Source: an uncultured Clostridia bacterium
Lineage (GTDB): Bacteria; Bacillota; Clostridia; Lachnospirales; CAG-274
Direction: 5' to 3'
NCBI GenBank assembly: GCA_947585865.1
Contig: CANPXH010000010.1
Coordinates: 1 to 64,000 of the forward strand
Length of the DNA stretch: 64,000 bases
The number at the start of each line of letters is the position of its first letter. Position 1 is the stretch's first letter. The notes under the pieces were generated by a model that was given only the letters and a program-made list of their open reading frames with translations, did no database searches and was not told the DNA's origin. Of the stretch, positions 25,068 to 34,909 are shown piece after piece. Made by a program: the position numbers and the translations under genes.

Positions 25068-26021
25068 GTGTTTGAGTTTGAAAAACCTCGTATTGAAATT
25101 ACTGAAAAAAATGATAAATATGGTTGCTTTGTTGTTGAGCCCTTAGAGAGAGGATATGGCACAACTCTCGGTAACTCACTGAGAAGAATACTTCTTTCTT
25201 CTCTGCCCGGCGCTGCTGTAAGCAATGTGAAGATAGACGGAGTCCTTCACGAATTCAGTACAATTCCGGGTGTCAAAGAGGATGTTACCGATATCATATT
25301 AAATCTCAAAAACCTTGCCATCAAGGTCAATAGCGAAAGCTCTGAGCCTAAAATCGCTTATATAGACGCATCAGGCGATTGCGAGGTCAAGGCAAGCGAT
25401 ATCAGGATAGATTCCGATATCGAGATCCTTAACCCAGATCTGCACATCGCTACGTTAAGCGGCGGTTCAGACAGCAAGCTTTTTATGGAGATCACGATCA
25501 CAAAGGGTCGTGGCTATGTTGAGGCTGCTAAGAACAAGAGAGCTGACCAACCCCTTAGGATGATCCCTGTAGACTCACTTTACACTCCCGTAAGAAGAGT
25601 GAACTTTAAAGTAGAGGATACAAGAGTAGGTCAGATCACAGACTATGACAAGCTTACATTTGAGGTGTGGACCGACGGTACTATTTCACCGGACGACGCT
25701 GTGAGCTTAGGTGCAAAGATATTAAATGAGCATCTTAATTTGTTTGTAGATCTTTCCGACAGCGCTAAAAATACTGAAATTCTTGTTGAGAAAGAGACAG
25801 GCACAAAGGAAAAGGTCCTTGAGCAGACTATTGAGGAGCTTGACCTTACCGTGCGTTCATACAACTGCCTTAAGAGAGCAGGTATACACACTGTTGAGGA
25901 TCTGACAAGAAAGACGGAAGACGATATGATGAAAGTACGTAATCTTGGACGTAAGTCTCTTGAGGAAGTGCTTAATAAGCTGGCTGAGCTTGGTTTAAGC
26001 TTAAGTCCCAATGAAGATTGA
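25068..26021 (+). CDS. rpoA: RNA polymerase alpha subunit
   Basis: 317 residues from a GTG start nine bases after GAGGAGG. The N-terminal dimerisation domain shows [20 protein letters not shown] (about residues 29-48). The C-terminal domain has [20 protein letters not shown] and [10 protein letters not shown], which contact UP elements and activators. Length is standard. Confidence 0.98.
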   Translation: MFEFEKPRIEITEKNDKYGCFVVEPLERGYGTTLGNSLRRILLSSLPGAAVSNVKIDGVLHEFSTIPGVKEDVTDIILNLKNLAIKVNSESSEPKIAYIDASGDCEVKASDIRIDSDIEILNPDLHIATLSGGSDSKLFMEITITKGRGYVEAAKNKRADQPLRMIPVDSLYTPVRRVNFKVEDTRVGQITDYDKLTFEVWTDGTISPDDAVSLGAKILNEHLNLFVDLSDSAKNTEILVEKETGTKEKVLEQTIEELDLTVRSYNCLKRAGIHTVEDLTRKTEDDMMKVRNLGRKSLEEVLNKLAELGLSLSPNED

Positions 26022-26036
26022 TAAGGAGGATTAGCA

Positions 26037-26513
26037 ATGGCTGCATATAGAAAGCTTGGTCGTACTTCAAGCCAAAGAAAGGCTTTGCTGCGTAACCAGG
26101 TAACTAATTTATTATATCATGGCAAGATAAAGACTACCGAAGCTAAGGCTAAGGAAATAAGAAGCATTGCTGAAAAGTTGATAACTGCCGCAATAAAGGA
26201 AAGAGATAACTTCGAGGAGGTAAAGGTAACTTCCAAGAAGGGCAATGAGACTATAGAGAAGACTATCAAGAAAGACGCTCCCGGCAGACTTAATGCCAGA
26301 AGAAAGATAAACAGCGTTCTTTATCCTGTGGTAGAGGTTCCTGCCGACGGCAAAAAGAAGAGAAAAAATACTGTTGTTGTAAATATGGCTAATAAGCTTT
26401 TTGAAGAGATCGCTCCCAAGTACGCTGACAGAAACGGCGGCTATACAAGGATAGTAAAGCTTGGCACAAGACGCGGCGACGGAGCAATGGAAGTTATCAT
26501 AGAGCTTGTTTGA
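26037..26513 (+). CDS. rplQ: Ribosomal protein L17 with an internal expansion
   Basis: 158 residues, longer than the common length of about 115-130. The conserved start [20 protein letters not shown] and the end [20 protein letters not shown] are present. The extra residues lie in the middle ([20 protein letters not shown] and the [10 protein letters not shown] loop), adding Lys-rich segments. It is the last gene of the operon, with a terminator just after. Confidence 0.96.
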   Translation: MAAYRKLGRTSSQRKALLRNQVTNLLYHGKIKTTEAKAKEIRSIAEKLITAAIKERDNFEEVKVTSKKGNETIEKTIKKDAPGRLNARRKINSVLYPVVEVPADGKKKRKNTVVVNMANKLFEEIAPKYADRNGGYTRIVKLGTRRGDGAMEVIIELV

Positions 26514-26520
26514 TCAATCA

Positions 26521-26553
26521 AGATGCTGCTTGCTTTTAAGCGGCATCTTTTTT
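26521..26553 (+). terminator. Terminator of the ribosomal superoperon
   Basis: AGATGC-t-GCTT...AAGC-g-GCATCT followed by TTTTTT, eight bases after the rplQ stop. Confidence 0.85.
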
Positions 26554-26752
26554 GTGTCCAATAATGGAGGGTATATAAATAGGGCTGACCTTATCCCAAA
26601 GGGAAGGCTTGTGTTTGCATTCGTGATCCTGCGTTATTTTATGATATCTATGTGATTTTTACATTTTTATTTCATTTCTCCAATACTATGGAAATTTATA
26701 TTTTTTAGGTGTATATTATAAGCATAAGGGTCTAAAATATAGGAGAAATGAT

Positions 26753-27937
26753 ATGAACAGGTTTTTTAAGAACAATCATAATCTGACAAAGAGCTTGTAC
26801 GCCTTGGCAGTTGTAATAATAGCGATAATTTTCTACAGATGCACGGAAAATATACAGATATCCAACATACTTCCCGTGGCGATAGATGTGATATATCCCT
26901 TTATAGGAGGCGCCATAATAGCTTATTTGCTCAACTGCGGCACAAGGTTTATAGAAAACAATATCCTTGTGAGGTTTAAATACTTTCAAAGCAGCGATCC
27001 CAAGATACGCAAGCGTATGAGGCTCATATCCATATCTGTCGCAGCGGTGCTGCTGCTGGGCATCATTGCAGCCATAATTTCATATATAATACCCGAGATA
27101 ATATCAAGTGCTCAAAACGTAATAAACTTTGTTGTGAAGATAGACTATAATGCTCTTCACGATTTTCTCAACTCCATATTGAGAAAATACAATATAGATA
27201 TCGGCGTGTCTGCATATCGTTCTCTTTTAGACGCTCTTGACAATTTCATATCAAAGGTCGTGGATTCTCTAAAGTATGTGCCGAATATGGTATTATCCCT
27301 TGTTACGCATACCATAAGCCTTGCGTCATCTATAGTGAATGTAATAATAAGCATTATGGTCGCTTTTTATATACTTATCGATAAAGAAGAGATAGTAGAC
27401 ATCTCTCAGAAGGTGCTCTATACCGTATTGCCCGAGAAGGCTTATAACATAACGGCACTGTATATAAACCAGATGAACAAAACGTTCAACCACTTCTTTG
27501 TGGGAAAGGCAGTGGACTCCACTATTATAGGAATAATATTCTTTATAGGTGCGGTGATAATGAATCTGCCCTATCCTCTGCTTTTTTCTCTTGTTATAGG
27601 CATCACCAATATGATACCTTATTTCGGCCCGTTTATAGGCGCTGTGCCCGTAGTTGCCCTTACTGTGCTCGTAGCTCCCATAAAGGCTATATGGACACTT
27701 ATATTCATACTTGTGCTCCAGCAGTTTGACGGCGTTATATTAGGCCCCAGAATATTGGGAGAATCTATAGGCCTCAAGCCCATAGGCGTTATATTTGCCA
27801 TTATTGTGGGCGGGGCTATAGCAGGGCCACTCGGTATGTTTTTCGGTGTTCCCATATTTGCTTGTATAACGGATTTCCTCTTTGAGCTTATAAACAGAAG
27901 CTACGACAGGAAAACTCTTACCAAGGAGGCGGAATAA
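26753..27937 (+). CDS. AI-2E/PerM-family membrane transporter
   Basis: 394 residues, about eight membrane helices. Characteristic family stretches are FFVGKAVDSTIIGIIFFIGA, the ITNMIPYFGPFIGAVPVV motif and the C-terminal GPRILGESIGLKP. Members of PF01594 include the autoinducer-2 exporter TqsA and Na+/H+ antiporter-like proteins; the substrate cannot be assigned. AGGAG precedes ATG 26753. It is co-transcribed with the CPBP protease starting one base after its stop. Confidence 0.85.
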   Translation: MNRFFKNNHNLTKSLYALAVVIIAIIFYRCTENIQISNILPVAIDVIYPFIGGAIIAYLLNCGTRFIENNILVRFKYFQSSDPKIRKRMRLISISVAAVLLLGIIAAIISYIIPEIISSAQNVINFVVKIDYNALHDFLNSILRKYNIDIGVSAYRSLLDALDNFISKVVDSLKYVPNMVLSLVTHTISLASSIVNVIISIMVAFYILIDKEEIVDISQKVLYTVLPEKAYNITALYINQMNKTFNHFFVGKAVDSTIIGIIFFIGAVIMNLPYPLLFSLVIGITNMIPYFGPFIGAVPVVALTVLVAPIKAIWTLIFILVLQQFDGVILGPRILGESIGLKPIGVIFAIIVGGAIAGPLGMFFGVPIFACITDFLFELINRSYDRKTLTKEAE

Positions 27938-28903
27938 ATGCTATCTCCAAAAAGAGGCAACGGCTTCATATTTTTCCTTATAATATTCCAGTCCGCGCTT
28001 ACTGTATTGCTGGGGTTTGCCGTTATATTTCTGGACAGATATGTATACGTGGATGAAAAAATATTGGACAGCTATTTGATATTTGTGCAGGACATATTTT
28101 ATTTCCTTGTTCCCGTAACGATATACTTCATTTTTACAAAAAGCCGGCCGGGCGATGTGATACCCCACAACAGACTTTCGGCTAAAAATATTTTGTTCAT
28201 ATTGGCGCTTACGCTTTTTTTCTCGCCTATAGTATCGGCTATATCTTCCATAACGGCGCTCTTTGCGCCTACGGATGTAAACAACGATATACTGGATATA
28301 TTGAGCACCACGCCTTTTATCGTTTCCGTAATATCCATGGCAATTATGCCGGCTATTTTTGAAGAGCTTGTTTTCAGAGGAATACTTCTTTCCAATTACA
28401 AAAATACCGGGCTAATAAAGGCGGCGTTTGCCTCCGCTCTTTTTTTCGGCTTGATACACGGCAATGTATACCAAATGATATATGCCATAGCGGCAGGCGT
28501 ATTTTTTGCCGTTCTTGTGGCATATACAAATTCTATATTTGCTTCTGTTCTGTCACATTTTCTCTTTAACGGCGTGCAGGTGGTCATGACGGAGATCGCA
28601 CTGAACTTTTCGGAGGCTGCCGATATGATAAATAACACGCCTACGCTGCAGGAAAATCTGACCATGATAGTTATGGATATATTCCTTACGGTCATTACGC
28701 TGCCGTTTCTTATACTTATCTTCAGGAAATTTACAGAGTATAATAAGCATAATGCCTTGGACTACAGATATTCCATAAAAGAAAAGCCGCTGAATGCCCT
28801 TAGCATAAACATAGAAGACGGCGAAAATAAGATAACGGATGTTTACTTTGTTCTTTCCGTAATAGTTTCACTGATGATAATAGCAGTTTCATTTTTGATA
28901 TAA
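27938..28903 (+). CDS. CPBP-family intramembrane metalloprotease
   Basis: 321 residues with about eight membrane helices. The three catalytic motifs of the Abi/CPBP family are present: EELVFRG (EExxxR, about residues 145-151), FGLIHGN (about 171-177) and HFLFNG (about 208-213). Relatives include CAAX prenyl proteases and bacteriocin-immunity proteins. It starts directly after the AI-2E gene. The substrate is unknown. A strong terminator follows at 28943. Confidence 0.88.
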   Translation: MLSPKRGNGFIFFLIIFQSALTVLLGFAVIFLDRYVYVDEKILDSYLIFVQDIFYFLVPVTIYFIFTKSRPGDVIPHNRLSAKNILFILALTLFFSPIVSAISSITALFAPTDVNNDILDILSTTPFIVSVISMAIMPAIFEELVFRGILLSNYKNTGLIKAAFASALFFGLIHGNVYQMIYAIAAGVFFAVLVAYTNSIFASVLSHFLFNGVQVVMTEIALNFSEAADMINNTPTLQENLTMIVMDIFLTVITLPFLILIFRKFTEYNKHNALDYRYSIKEKPLNALSINIEDGENKITDVYFVLSVIVSLMIIAVSFLI

Positions 28904-28942
28904 CGGAAAAACAAAGCTTATATATTTGTGAAATAATGTTTG

Positions 28943-28985
28943 AAAACTTCCTTTCAAGGTCTTCGGAAAGGAAGTTTTATTGTTT
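28943..28985 (+). terminator. Terminator after the CPBP gene
   Basis: AAAACTTCCTTTC (28943-28955) pairs perfectly with GAAAGGAAGTTTT (28966-28978), 13 pairs, followed by a T-rich tail. Confidence 0.85.
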
Positions 28986-29026
28986 GGGAAATATATGTGT
29001 TTTGAAACTTTTTGACCTTAAAAATA

Positions 29027-29055
29027 TTGAAAAAAGCGGAGCATTGTAGTATATT
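29027..29055 (+). promoter_or_regulatory. Promoter of the polyphosphate operon
   Basis: TTGAAA (29027-29032), a 17-nt spacer and TATATT (29050-29055), about 34 bases before the first start codon. Confidence 0.65.
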
Positions 29056-29088
29056 TAAAATAGAAAACCACAAGAAAGGCTGATATAT

Positions 29089-30612
29089 ATGAAAAAAAGT
29101 GCGGGCGTAATAGCCATTGCTTCAAACGAGCTTGTACTTAAGATAGGAGAAAAGGCTCAAAAGGCCGTGAAGGTAATAGAAAGCGTAAGGTATCCCCTTG
29201 CCCTTGGCAGAGATACGTTCCATACAGGCAGCATATCCTTTGAGAGCCTTGACAGGGCAATAGAAATAATAAACGGTTTTTTGGACATATGCAGGGATTA
29301 CGGCGTGTCACAGGTAAGATATGTTGCCACAACGGCTGTAAGAGAGTCTGAAAACAGGGATTATATTCTGGATCAGATAAGGATACGGACAGGCATAGCT
29401 TTCGATGTTATAGACGAAAGCCGTGAAAAAATATCGGTAAATAAAATGATGCTTTCTCTCCTTGAAAAGGAGCAAAAGGAATCCTCGCTCATAGTTCAGC
29501 TGGGTTCGGGAAATATAAGCATATTTGTGGTAAAAGACGGCAGCGTTATAGGTACTCAGAATATAAAGATAGGCGCTTTGAGAATATCCGAGCTTTTTGA
29601 GGATTATATAGACAAGGTGTCGGATTATGTCCAGGTGGTAAAGGAATATCTCAGACCCTTTAACGACAGCATAGACGCCTTTGTGACCGAAAAGCCCGTA
29701 AATTTTATAATAAGCGGAAGCGAAACAGATACGATATGCCATATGTGCAATGCCAAGCTCAAAAAAAATACGGGCATAATACCGAGGGAAAGCTTTACGG
29801 CTTTGTATAAGTCCATAAAAAATAAAACTCCCGAAATGATATCCGAGGAATATGATATTTCCGAAGATGAGGCTGAGACTCTTATGACAGCCATAATAAT
29901 ACTTTCACGCCTTATAAAAAACACAAATGCCAAAAGTATGGTATCCTATACCTATACCATTGCGGATTCCGTGCTTTTTGAGGAACTGCAGCAGGATATC
30001 TCCGCAAAGCTGACCAAGGAGTATTACAGCTTTGCCGTAAGCTCGGCAATGAATCTTGCCGCAAAATATCAGTGCAATGCAGACCATATAAACAGAGTGA
30101 GCGAAACGGCTCTTATGATATTCGACAGAATGAAAAAGCACCATGGTCTGGGCTATCGTGAGAGAGTGCTTTTGCACATTGCCGTAATACTTCAGGATAT
30201 AGGAAAAATAGTAGGCACCAAAAATCATGGCGATATCGCCTATCATATGATACGCAATTTGGACATTGCAGGCATTGACGAAGAGGAAAAGGAAATACTT
30301 GCCGCTGTAGTATATTATCACGGCACTACCATACCGAATATGTCGCAGCCTGTGTATGCGGAGCTTGATGCGTCTGTGAGAGTCCTTGTGTCAAAGCTTT
30401 GCGCCATACTTAAGCTTGCAAACGCCGTGCATACGAGCCATGAGCCTAAGTTTGAAAAGGTAAGCGTAAAGCTGAGCGGCAGCGAGCTTATAATAACCGC
30501 CTATACCTACAGGAGTATAGACCTTGAAAAATGGGCGTTCAATATAAGGTGCAGACTCTTTGAAGCTGTATACGGCATTAAGGCGATGCTGCACAAAAGG
30601 AGTGTTATGTAA
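29089..30612 (+). CDS. Ppx/GppA-like phosphatase with HD domain, degenerate active site
   Basis: 507 residues: an ASKHA-fold Ppx/GppA region (about 1-300) and a C-terminal HD-like helical region (about 315-507). Ppx/GppA enzymes cut phosphate from polyphosphate or pppGpp. The phosphate-binding motif AIDIGSNS reads VIAIASNE here, and the second motif DxGGGS reads VQLGSGN, so usual acidic residues are missing. The HD signature LxHDIGK reads LQDIGK, losing the histidine. The position directly before ppk1, overlapping it by one base, fixes a polyphosphate role. It may be a regulator rather than an active enzyme. Confidence 0.8.
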   Translation: MKKSAGVIAIASNELVLKIGEKAQKAVKVIESVRYPLALGRDTFHTGSISFESLDRAIEIINGFLDICRDYGVSQVRYVATTAVRESENRDYILDQIRIRTGIAFDVIDESREKISVNKMMLSLLEKEQKESSLIVQLGSGNISIFVVKDGSVIGTQNIKIGALRISELFEDYIDKVSDYVQVVKEYLRPFNDSIDAFVTEKPVNFIISGSETDTICHMCNAKLKKNTGIIPRESFTALYKSIKNKTPEMISEEYDISEDEAETLMTAIIILSRLIKNTNAKSMVSYTYTIADSVLFEELQQDISAKLTKEYYSFAVSSAMNLAAKYQCNADHINRVSETALMIFDRMKKHHGLGYRERVLLHIAVILQDIGKIVGTKNHGDIAYHMIRNLDIAGIDEEEKEILAAVVYYHGTTIPNMSQPVYAELDASVRVLVSKLCAILKLANAVHTSHEPKFEKVSVKLSGSELIITAYTYRSIDLEKWAFNIRCRLFEAVYGIKAMLHKRSVM

Positions 30613-32705
30613 TGATGGATATTAAGGATAAAAAATATTATTACAACAGAGAACTCAGCTGGCTGGAATTCAACACGAGGGTGCTCGAAGAGGCTACGGA
30701 TAAGACAAATCCCGTTGCCGAACGCTGTAAATTTCTTGCCATAACCGCTTCCAATATGGATGAGTATTTTATGGTGAGAGTAGCAGGTCTCAAGCAGCAG
30801 ATATTTTCAGGCTCCAATAAAAAGGATCCGTCAGGCATGACTGCCGATGAGCAGGTGCAGGCAATATCCCTAAAGGTCCACGACATAGTGCATAAGCAGT
30901 ATAACTGCCTTAACAGACAGCTTATGCCTGAGCTTGCGGCGCACAATGTCAGATTCCTGAAATACGGCGAGCTCAGCAAGGAGCAGAGGGAGTATACAAA
31001 AATATATTTCAATACCACGCTTTACCCTATACTTACTCCTCTTGCCATAGACAACAGCAGGCCGCTGCCTCTTTTGGCCAACAAGACCCTTAATCTCATA
31101 GTGGAGATAGAGGGCGAGGAGGATACATTTGCCGTAGTGCAGATACCAAATGTGGTAGACAGGATAGTAAAGCTGCCCTCCGAAGAGGGAAGCTGCGCCA
31201 TATTTTTGGAGGATATAGTTGCGGCACATATAGGAAAGCTTTTTACAGGCAGCAATGTGATATCCGCAGGCTGCTTCAGGATAACGAGAGATGCGGATCT
31301 TGAAATAGACGAAGAGGAAAGCCGTGACCTTCTTGTGGAAATAGAAAACTCCATAAAGCAAAGGAAATGGGGAGCTCCCGTGCGTTTGGAAATAGATAAA
31401 AGCATTTCCGATCCGTCTTACAAATTCCTTAAAAAGCAGTTGGAGCTGGATGAAAGGGATATCTATAAGATAAACGGCCCTATCGATCTTACGGTGCTTT
31501 TTTCTGTGGGGGTACTTTCAGATGATCCGGATCTTTTTGACGAGCCTATGCCTCCCATACCCGTTCCCGAATTCAAGGATAGGGATATATATGAAGCCAT
31601 AAGGGAAAAGGATATACTTGTGCATCATCCCTACCAAAGCTTTGACCCTGTTGTGGATCTTGTAAGGATATCCGCAGAGGATGAAAATGTGCTTGCAATA
31701 AAGCAAACGCTTTACAGGGTATCGGGAAATTCACCTATAATAAGTTCACTTATAAGGGCTGCCGAAAACGGCAAGCAGGTGACGGTGCTTGTGGAGTTAA
31801 AGGCACGCTTTGATGAGGAAAACAATATAAACTGGGCAAAGAAGCTTGAAAAAGCAGGCTGTCATGTAATATACGGTCTTGTGGGGCTTAAGACTCACTG
31901 TAAGCTTTGCCTTGTGGTAAGACGTGAAGAAGAAGGTATCATACGCTACTGCCATTTGGGTACCGGCAACTACAACGACAAGACTGCCAAGCTCTATACG
32001 GATATGGGAATATTTACGTGCAGCGAAGCTATTGCCTCGGATATATCGGCGCTTTTCAACTGCCTTACAGGATATTCAAAGGCTATAGAGTGGAACAAGA
32101 TAGCGGCTGCTCCTACCGATCTGAGAGAAATGTTTATGAAGAATATAGAGCGTGAGGAAAAAAATGCCCTTGAAGGAAAGCCCGCCCGTATAATCGCCAA
32201 AATGAATTCTCTTGTAGATACGGGAATAATAAGGGCGCTGTATAAGGCAAGCATTGCAGGCGTCAAGATCGATCTTATCGTAAGAGGCATATGCTGCCTA
32301 AAGACAGGCACCGATGTAAGCAAAAATATTACCGTGCGCAGCATAGTAGGCCGTTTTCTTGAGCACAGCAGGATATATTATTTTGAGAACAACAAAAACA
32401 GCAAGCTTTATCTTGCAAGTGCCGACTGGATGAACAGGAACCTTGACAGACGAGTTGAGGTGGCATTCCCTGTGGACAGCCCGGAATTGCGCCGCAAGGT
32501 AATGGATATACTGGATATCACTCTTCGTGATAATGTAAAAGCAAGGATACAGCAGCCCGACGGCAGCTATAAGCATATAGACAGAAGGGGCAAAGAGCCT
32601 GTTCAAAGCCAAATGGAATTTTACCGCCTTGCCAAGGAGGAGTATGAAAAGCACAAGGGAGAGAAAAACGATGAGGTTTTTATACCCGTGAAAAAAGCCG
32701 ATTAG
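30612..32705 (+). CDS. ppk1: Polyphosphate kinase 1
   Basis: 697 residues, full length. It makes long polyphosphate chains from ATP. The start YYYNRELSWLEFNTRVLEEA is the family N-terminus. The phospholipase-D-like catalytic region has HHPYQSFDPVVDLVRISAED, then GLKTHCKLCLVVRR with the autophosphorylated histidine (about residue 425), and HLGTGNYND. The final MNRNLDRRVEVAFPV segment is typical. ATG 30612 overlaps the stop of the Ppx-like gene, so the two proteins are coupled. Confidence 0.96.
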   Translation: MMDIKDKKYYYNRELSWLEFNTRVLEEATDKTNPVAERCKFLAITASNMDEYFMVRVAGLKQQIFSGSNKKDPSGMTADEQVQAISLKVHDIVHKQYNCLNRQLMPELAAHNVRFLKYGELSKEQREYTKIYFNTTLYPILTPLAIDNSRPLPLLANKTLNLIVEIEGEEDTFAVVQIPNVVDRIVKLPSEEGSCAIFLEDIVAAHIGKLFTGSNVISAGCFRITRDADLEIDEEESRDLLVEIENSIKQRKWGAPVRLEIDKSISDPSYKFLKKQLELDERDIYKINGPIDLTVLFSVGVLSDDPDLFDEPMPPIPVPEFKDRDIYEAIREKDILVHHPYQSFDPVVDLVRISAEDENVLAIKQTLYRVSGNSPIISSLIRAAENGKQVTVLVELKARFDEENNINWAKKLEKAGCHVIYGLVGLKTHCKLCLVVRREEEGIIRYCHLGTGNYNDKTAKLYTDMGIFTCSEAIASDISALFNCLTGYSKAIEWNKIAAAPTDLREMFMKNIEREEKNALEGKPARIIAKMNSLVDTGIIRALYKASIAGVKIDLIVRGICCLKTGTDVSKNITVRSIVGRFLEHSRIYYFENNKNSKLYLASADWMNRNLDRRVEVAFPVDSPELRRKVMDILDITLRDNVKARIQQPDGSYKHIDRRGKEPVQSQMEFYRLAKEEYEKHKGEKNDEVFIPVKKAD

Positions 32706-32755
32706 ATAATATAGCTGTGTTTTGTATAAAATAAGAATTGTTCCTTTAATATTAT

Positions 32756-32793
32756 AAGACCTCCCGTGGCTTTTGCCCTAGGAGGTCTTTTGT
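32756..32793 (+). terminator. Terminator after ppk1
   Basis: AAGACCTCC (32756-32764) pairs with GGAGGTCTT (32781-32789), followed by TTG and T-rich bases. Confidence 0.75.
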
Positions 32794-32896
32794 TATACGA
32801 TGTTGACTTTTTATCGATGCTTGAACATTGCGCCTGTGTGAAGCGTATTATGCTTTATCGGGATGCGGCTTTGAGCAGAATTTCGGGAAAACAGTA

Positions 32897-33343
32897 TTAA
32901 TCCTCTTCTCCGTCATATTCTTCAAACATACCGTCAAAAAGATATTTTTCCACGATCCTTGCACAGTCCACAACACAGCCCCTGCAGCTTCTGAGCCTGT
33001 CTGTTACGCCGTCTGTTCCTCTGAGGACTGAGCAGTCTATGGAAGAATTCTTCTTTTCAAATTCCTCCGCCATTGATCTTCCCAGCTCAAATGTGTCAAG
33101 CTTGGACTGGGGATTCTTCATATTGCCGTCGCTGTTCTTAAGTCCTGCCAAAAATACCATGGCGCAGACGCTTCCGCAGGTATGCTTCATTCCTGCAATG
33201 CCGAGGCCAAAGCCTTCGCTTGCTCTGAAGGCGGTCCTTTCATCCATGCCCATAAGATCACAATATGTACATACTACGGCCTGGCAGCAGTTATAGCCGT
33301 TCTTATGACGATCATAAGCTTCATAAACTCTGCTTTTTTGCAT
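32897..33343 (-). CDS. C_GCAxxG_C_C family protein, probably redox-active
   Basis: 148 residues. It shows the family cysteine pattern: NCCQAVVCTYCD near the N-terminus, HTCGSVCAMVFLAGL in the middle (the C-GCAxxG part) and RSCRGCVVDCARIV near the end. Proteins of this family (PF09719) are common in anaerobic Clostridia and are thought to be redox or cofactor-binding proteins; the biochemical role is not established. GGAGG precedes ATG 33343. It is a single gene downstream of the tRNA cluster. Confidence 0.85.
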   Translation of the reverse strand: MQKSRVYEAYDRHKNGYNCCQAVVCTYCDLMGMDERTAFRASEGFGLGIAGMKHTCGSVCAMVFLAGLKNSDGNMKNPQSKLDTFELGRSMAEEFEKKNSSIDCSVLRGTDGVTDRLRSCRGCVVDCARIVEKYLFDGMFEEYDGEED

Positions 33344-33552
33344 AATTATCCTCCTTATCTATATTATATGATTTATCCAATGGATATTATAACACAAAAC
33401 TTTTGGGATTTCTACATAAAAAATAACTGCTGCACATTTTTTTGCAGCAGTCAGGTCGAAAAATTAAGGGAGAGGGGATAGCCCTTTCATTTCTCACTGT
33501 ATTATATTAAAAAAATAATATTTTGTGCATATGATATTAAATTTATTGCGGC

Positions 33553-33583
33553 AAAAAAATCGAGAGGACTTTTCAGTCCTCTC
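33553..33583 (-). terminator. Terminator of the tRNA cluster
   Basis: On the minus strand, GAGAGGACT-gaaa-AGTCCTCTC (33562-33583) is followed by a T run (complement of 33554-33559), just after the last tRNA. Confidence 0.75.
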
Positions 33584-33598
33584 AAACTCTTTTAAAAG

Positions 33599-33670
33599 CT
33601 AGGCTAGCAGGATTCGAACCTGCGAATGACGGAATCAGAATCCGTTGCCTTACCACTTGGCGATAGCCCA
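33599..33670 (-). tRNA. tRNA-Gln (CTG anticodon)
   Basis: 72 nt. On the minus strand the acceptor TGGGCTA pairs with TAGCCTA. The anticodon arm is ACGGA/TCCGT with loop TTCTGAT, so the anticodon is CTG. The T arm with GGTTCGAATCC is complete. CCA is not encoded. Confidence 0.95.
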
Positions 33671-33702
33671 TTATTACATACCTGCTGACAGATCATAAAA
33701 AA

Positions 33703-33774
33703 CTGGGCTGGCAGGATTCGAACCTGCGAATGCAGGGATCAAAACCCTGTGCCTTACCGCTTGGCGACAACCCA
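33703..33774 (-). tRNA. tRNA-Gln (TTG anticodon)
   Basis: 72 nt. Acceptor TGGGTTG/CAGCCCA. The anticodon stem CAGGG/CCCTG has loop TTTTGAT, anticodon TTG. It is very similar to the neighbouring tRNA-Gln(CTG), so the pair probably arose by tandem duplication. Confidence 0.95.
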
Positions 33775-33788
33775 CCAGGAAAGTAAAA

Positions 33789-33860
33789 AGCGCGAGACGG
33801 GATTTGAACCCGCGGCCCTCGCCTTGGCAAGGCGATGCTCTACCACTGAGCCACTCGCGC
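33789..33860 (-). tRNA. tRNA-Gly (GCC anticodon)
   Basis: 72 nt. Acceptor GCGCGAG/CTCGCGC. The anticodon stem TCGCC/GGCGA has loop TTGCCAA, anticodon GCC. The T arm GGGTTCAAATCCC is intact. CCA is not encoded. Confidence 0.95.
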
Positions 33861-33864
33861 CCAA

Positions 33865-33949
33865 TGCAGCAGACGGGACTTGAACCCGTACCCAGTAAAC
33901 CCGGACAAGATCCTTAGTCTTGCGCGTATGCCAATTCCGCCACTGCTGC
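33865..33949 (-). tRNA. tRNA-Leu (AAG anticodon)
   Basis: 85 nt with the long variable arm of class II tRNAs. Acceptor GCAGCAG/CTGCTGC. The anticodon stem CAAGA/TCTTG has loop CTAAGGA, anticodon AAG. It is the first tRNA of the four-gene minus-strand cluster. Confidence 0.95.
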
Positions 33950-34003
33950 ATACCTGTGTCGTTCCGAACACAAGAAATATTTTATCATTAAAGAGACTTT
34001 ATG

Positions 34004-34900
34004 TCAAGAACTTTTTTGATTTTTTTGTGCAGCAACGCCATTATTTTGTTTTTCCTTGAGATATAATATAATGCCTGCAGCAAGGGCTGCCAAAACAAGT
34101 ACGGCTGAAACTATCATACTTATTGGTATGCCGTGTATCTCAAGCTGATCGCTTCTGAGAGACTCTATCCAAAAACGGCCGATGCCGTAGCCTATGCAGT
34201 ACATTATAACGAGCTGACCTTGAAATTTTTTGTGCCTGCGGCAGGCAAAAATAATTGCGAGAAGGGCTAAATTCCAAAGACTTTCGTACAAGAACGTAGG
34301 GTGTACCTGTATGTAATCCACACCGCCGTATTGAATGACGGGGTATTCCACATTGCCTTGATACAGTGCGTGGCTCCCGTTTATGAAAAGGCCGTTTACG
34401 GTATCCGCCTTGAGCGCCATGGCGAAAAGACCATCCGTATGCCTGCCAAAGGCTTCTCTGTTGAAGAAATTGCCCCAGCGGCCAAATATCTGCCCTACCA
34501 CAAGACCCATTATTACAGTGTCTGTAAATTGCAGAAAGTTTATTTTTTTTATTTTAACAAATACTATCGCAGTGATAAGCCCGGCTATTATGCCGCCATA
34601 TATGGCAAGGCCGCCTTCTCTTATCTTAAAAAAGCTTAAAAGGCTGTCGCCGTGAAATATGATATAATAAAGCCTTGCTCCTATTATGCCAGCTATAATG
34701 GCGGCAAAGGCAAAGTCAGAATACATATCCTGACTTTGACCTGTTCGCTTGGCTTCATTGAATGCCAATGTAATGCCGAGTATTGCACCTAATGCAATAA
34801 ATATGCCGTACCAGTAGATGTTTATGCCGAGTATGGAAAAAGCTACTCTGTCAAGACTTTCAATGCTTATATTAAGATGCGGAAAATATATATCGCCCAT
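34004..34900 (-). CDS. lgt: Prolipoprotein diacylglyceryl transferase
   Basis: 298 residues with about seven membrane helices. It attaches diacylglycerol to the lipobox cysteine of lipoproteins such as PotD in this window. The Lgt signature GRWGNFFNREAFG (about residues 140-152) is intact, as is HPTFLYESLWN. It starts at ATG 34900, nine bases after the stop of yfmH on the same strand. The C-terminal tail after the last helix is short and polar. Confidence 0.96.
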   Translation of the reverse strand: MGDIYFPHLNISIESLDRVAFSILGINIYWYGIFIALGAILGITLAFNEAKRTGQSQDMYSDFAFAAIIAGIIGARLYYIIFHGDSLLSFFKIREGGLAIYGGIIAGLITAIVFVKIKKINFLQFTDTVIMGLVVGQIFGRWGNFFNREAFGRHTDGLFAMALKADTVNGLFINGSHALYQGNVEYPVIQYGGVDYIQVHPTFLYESLWNLALLAIIFACRRHKKFQGQLVIMYCIGYGIGRFWIESLRSDQLEIHGIPISMIVSAVLVLAALAAGIILYLKEKQNNGVAAQKNQKSS

Positions 34901-34909
34901 TTTGTACTC

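Noticed and set aside
33754..33951. 65-codon minus-strand frame over the tRNA cluster
   Set aside because: It lies entirely in tRNA-Gly, tRNA-Leu and part of tRNA-Gln, a well-known type of false gene.
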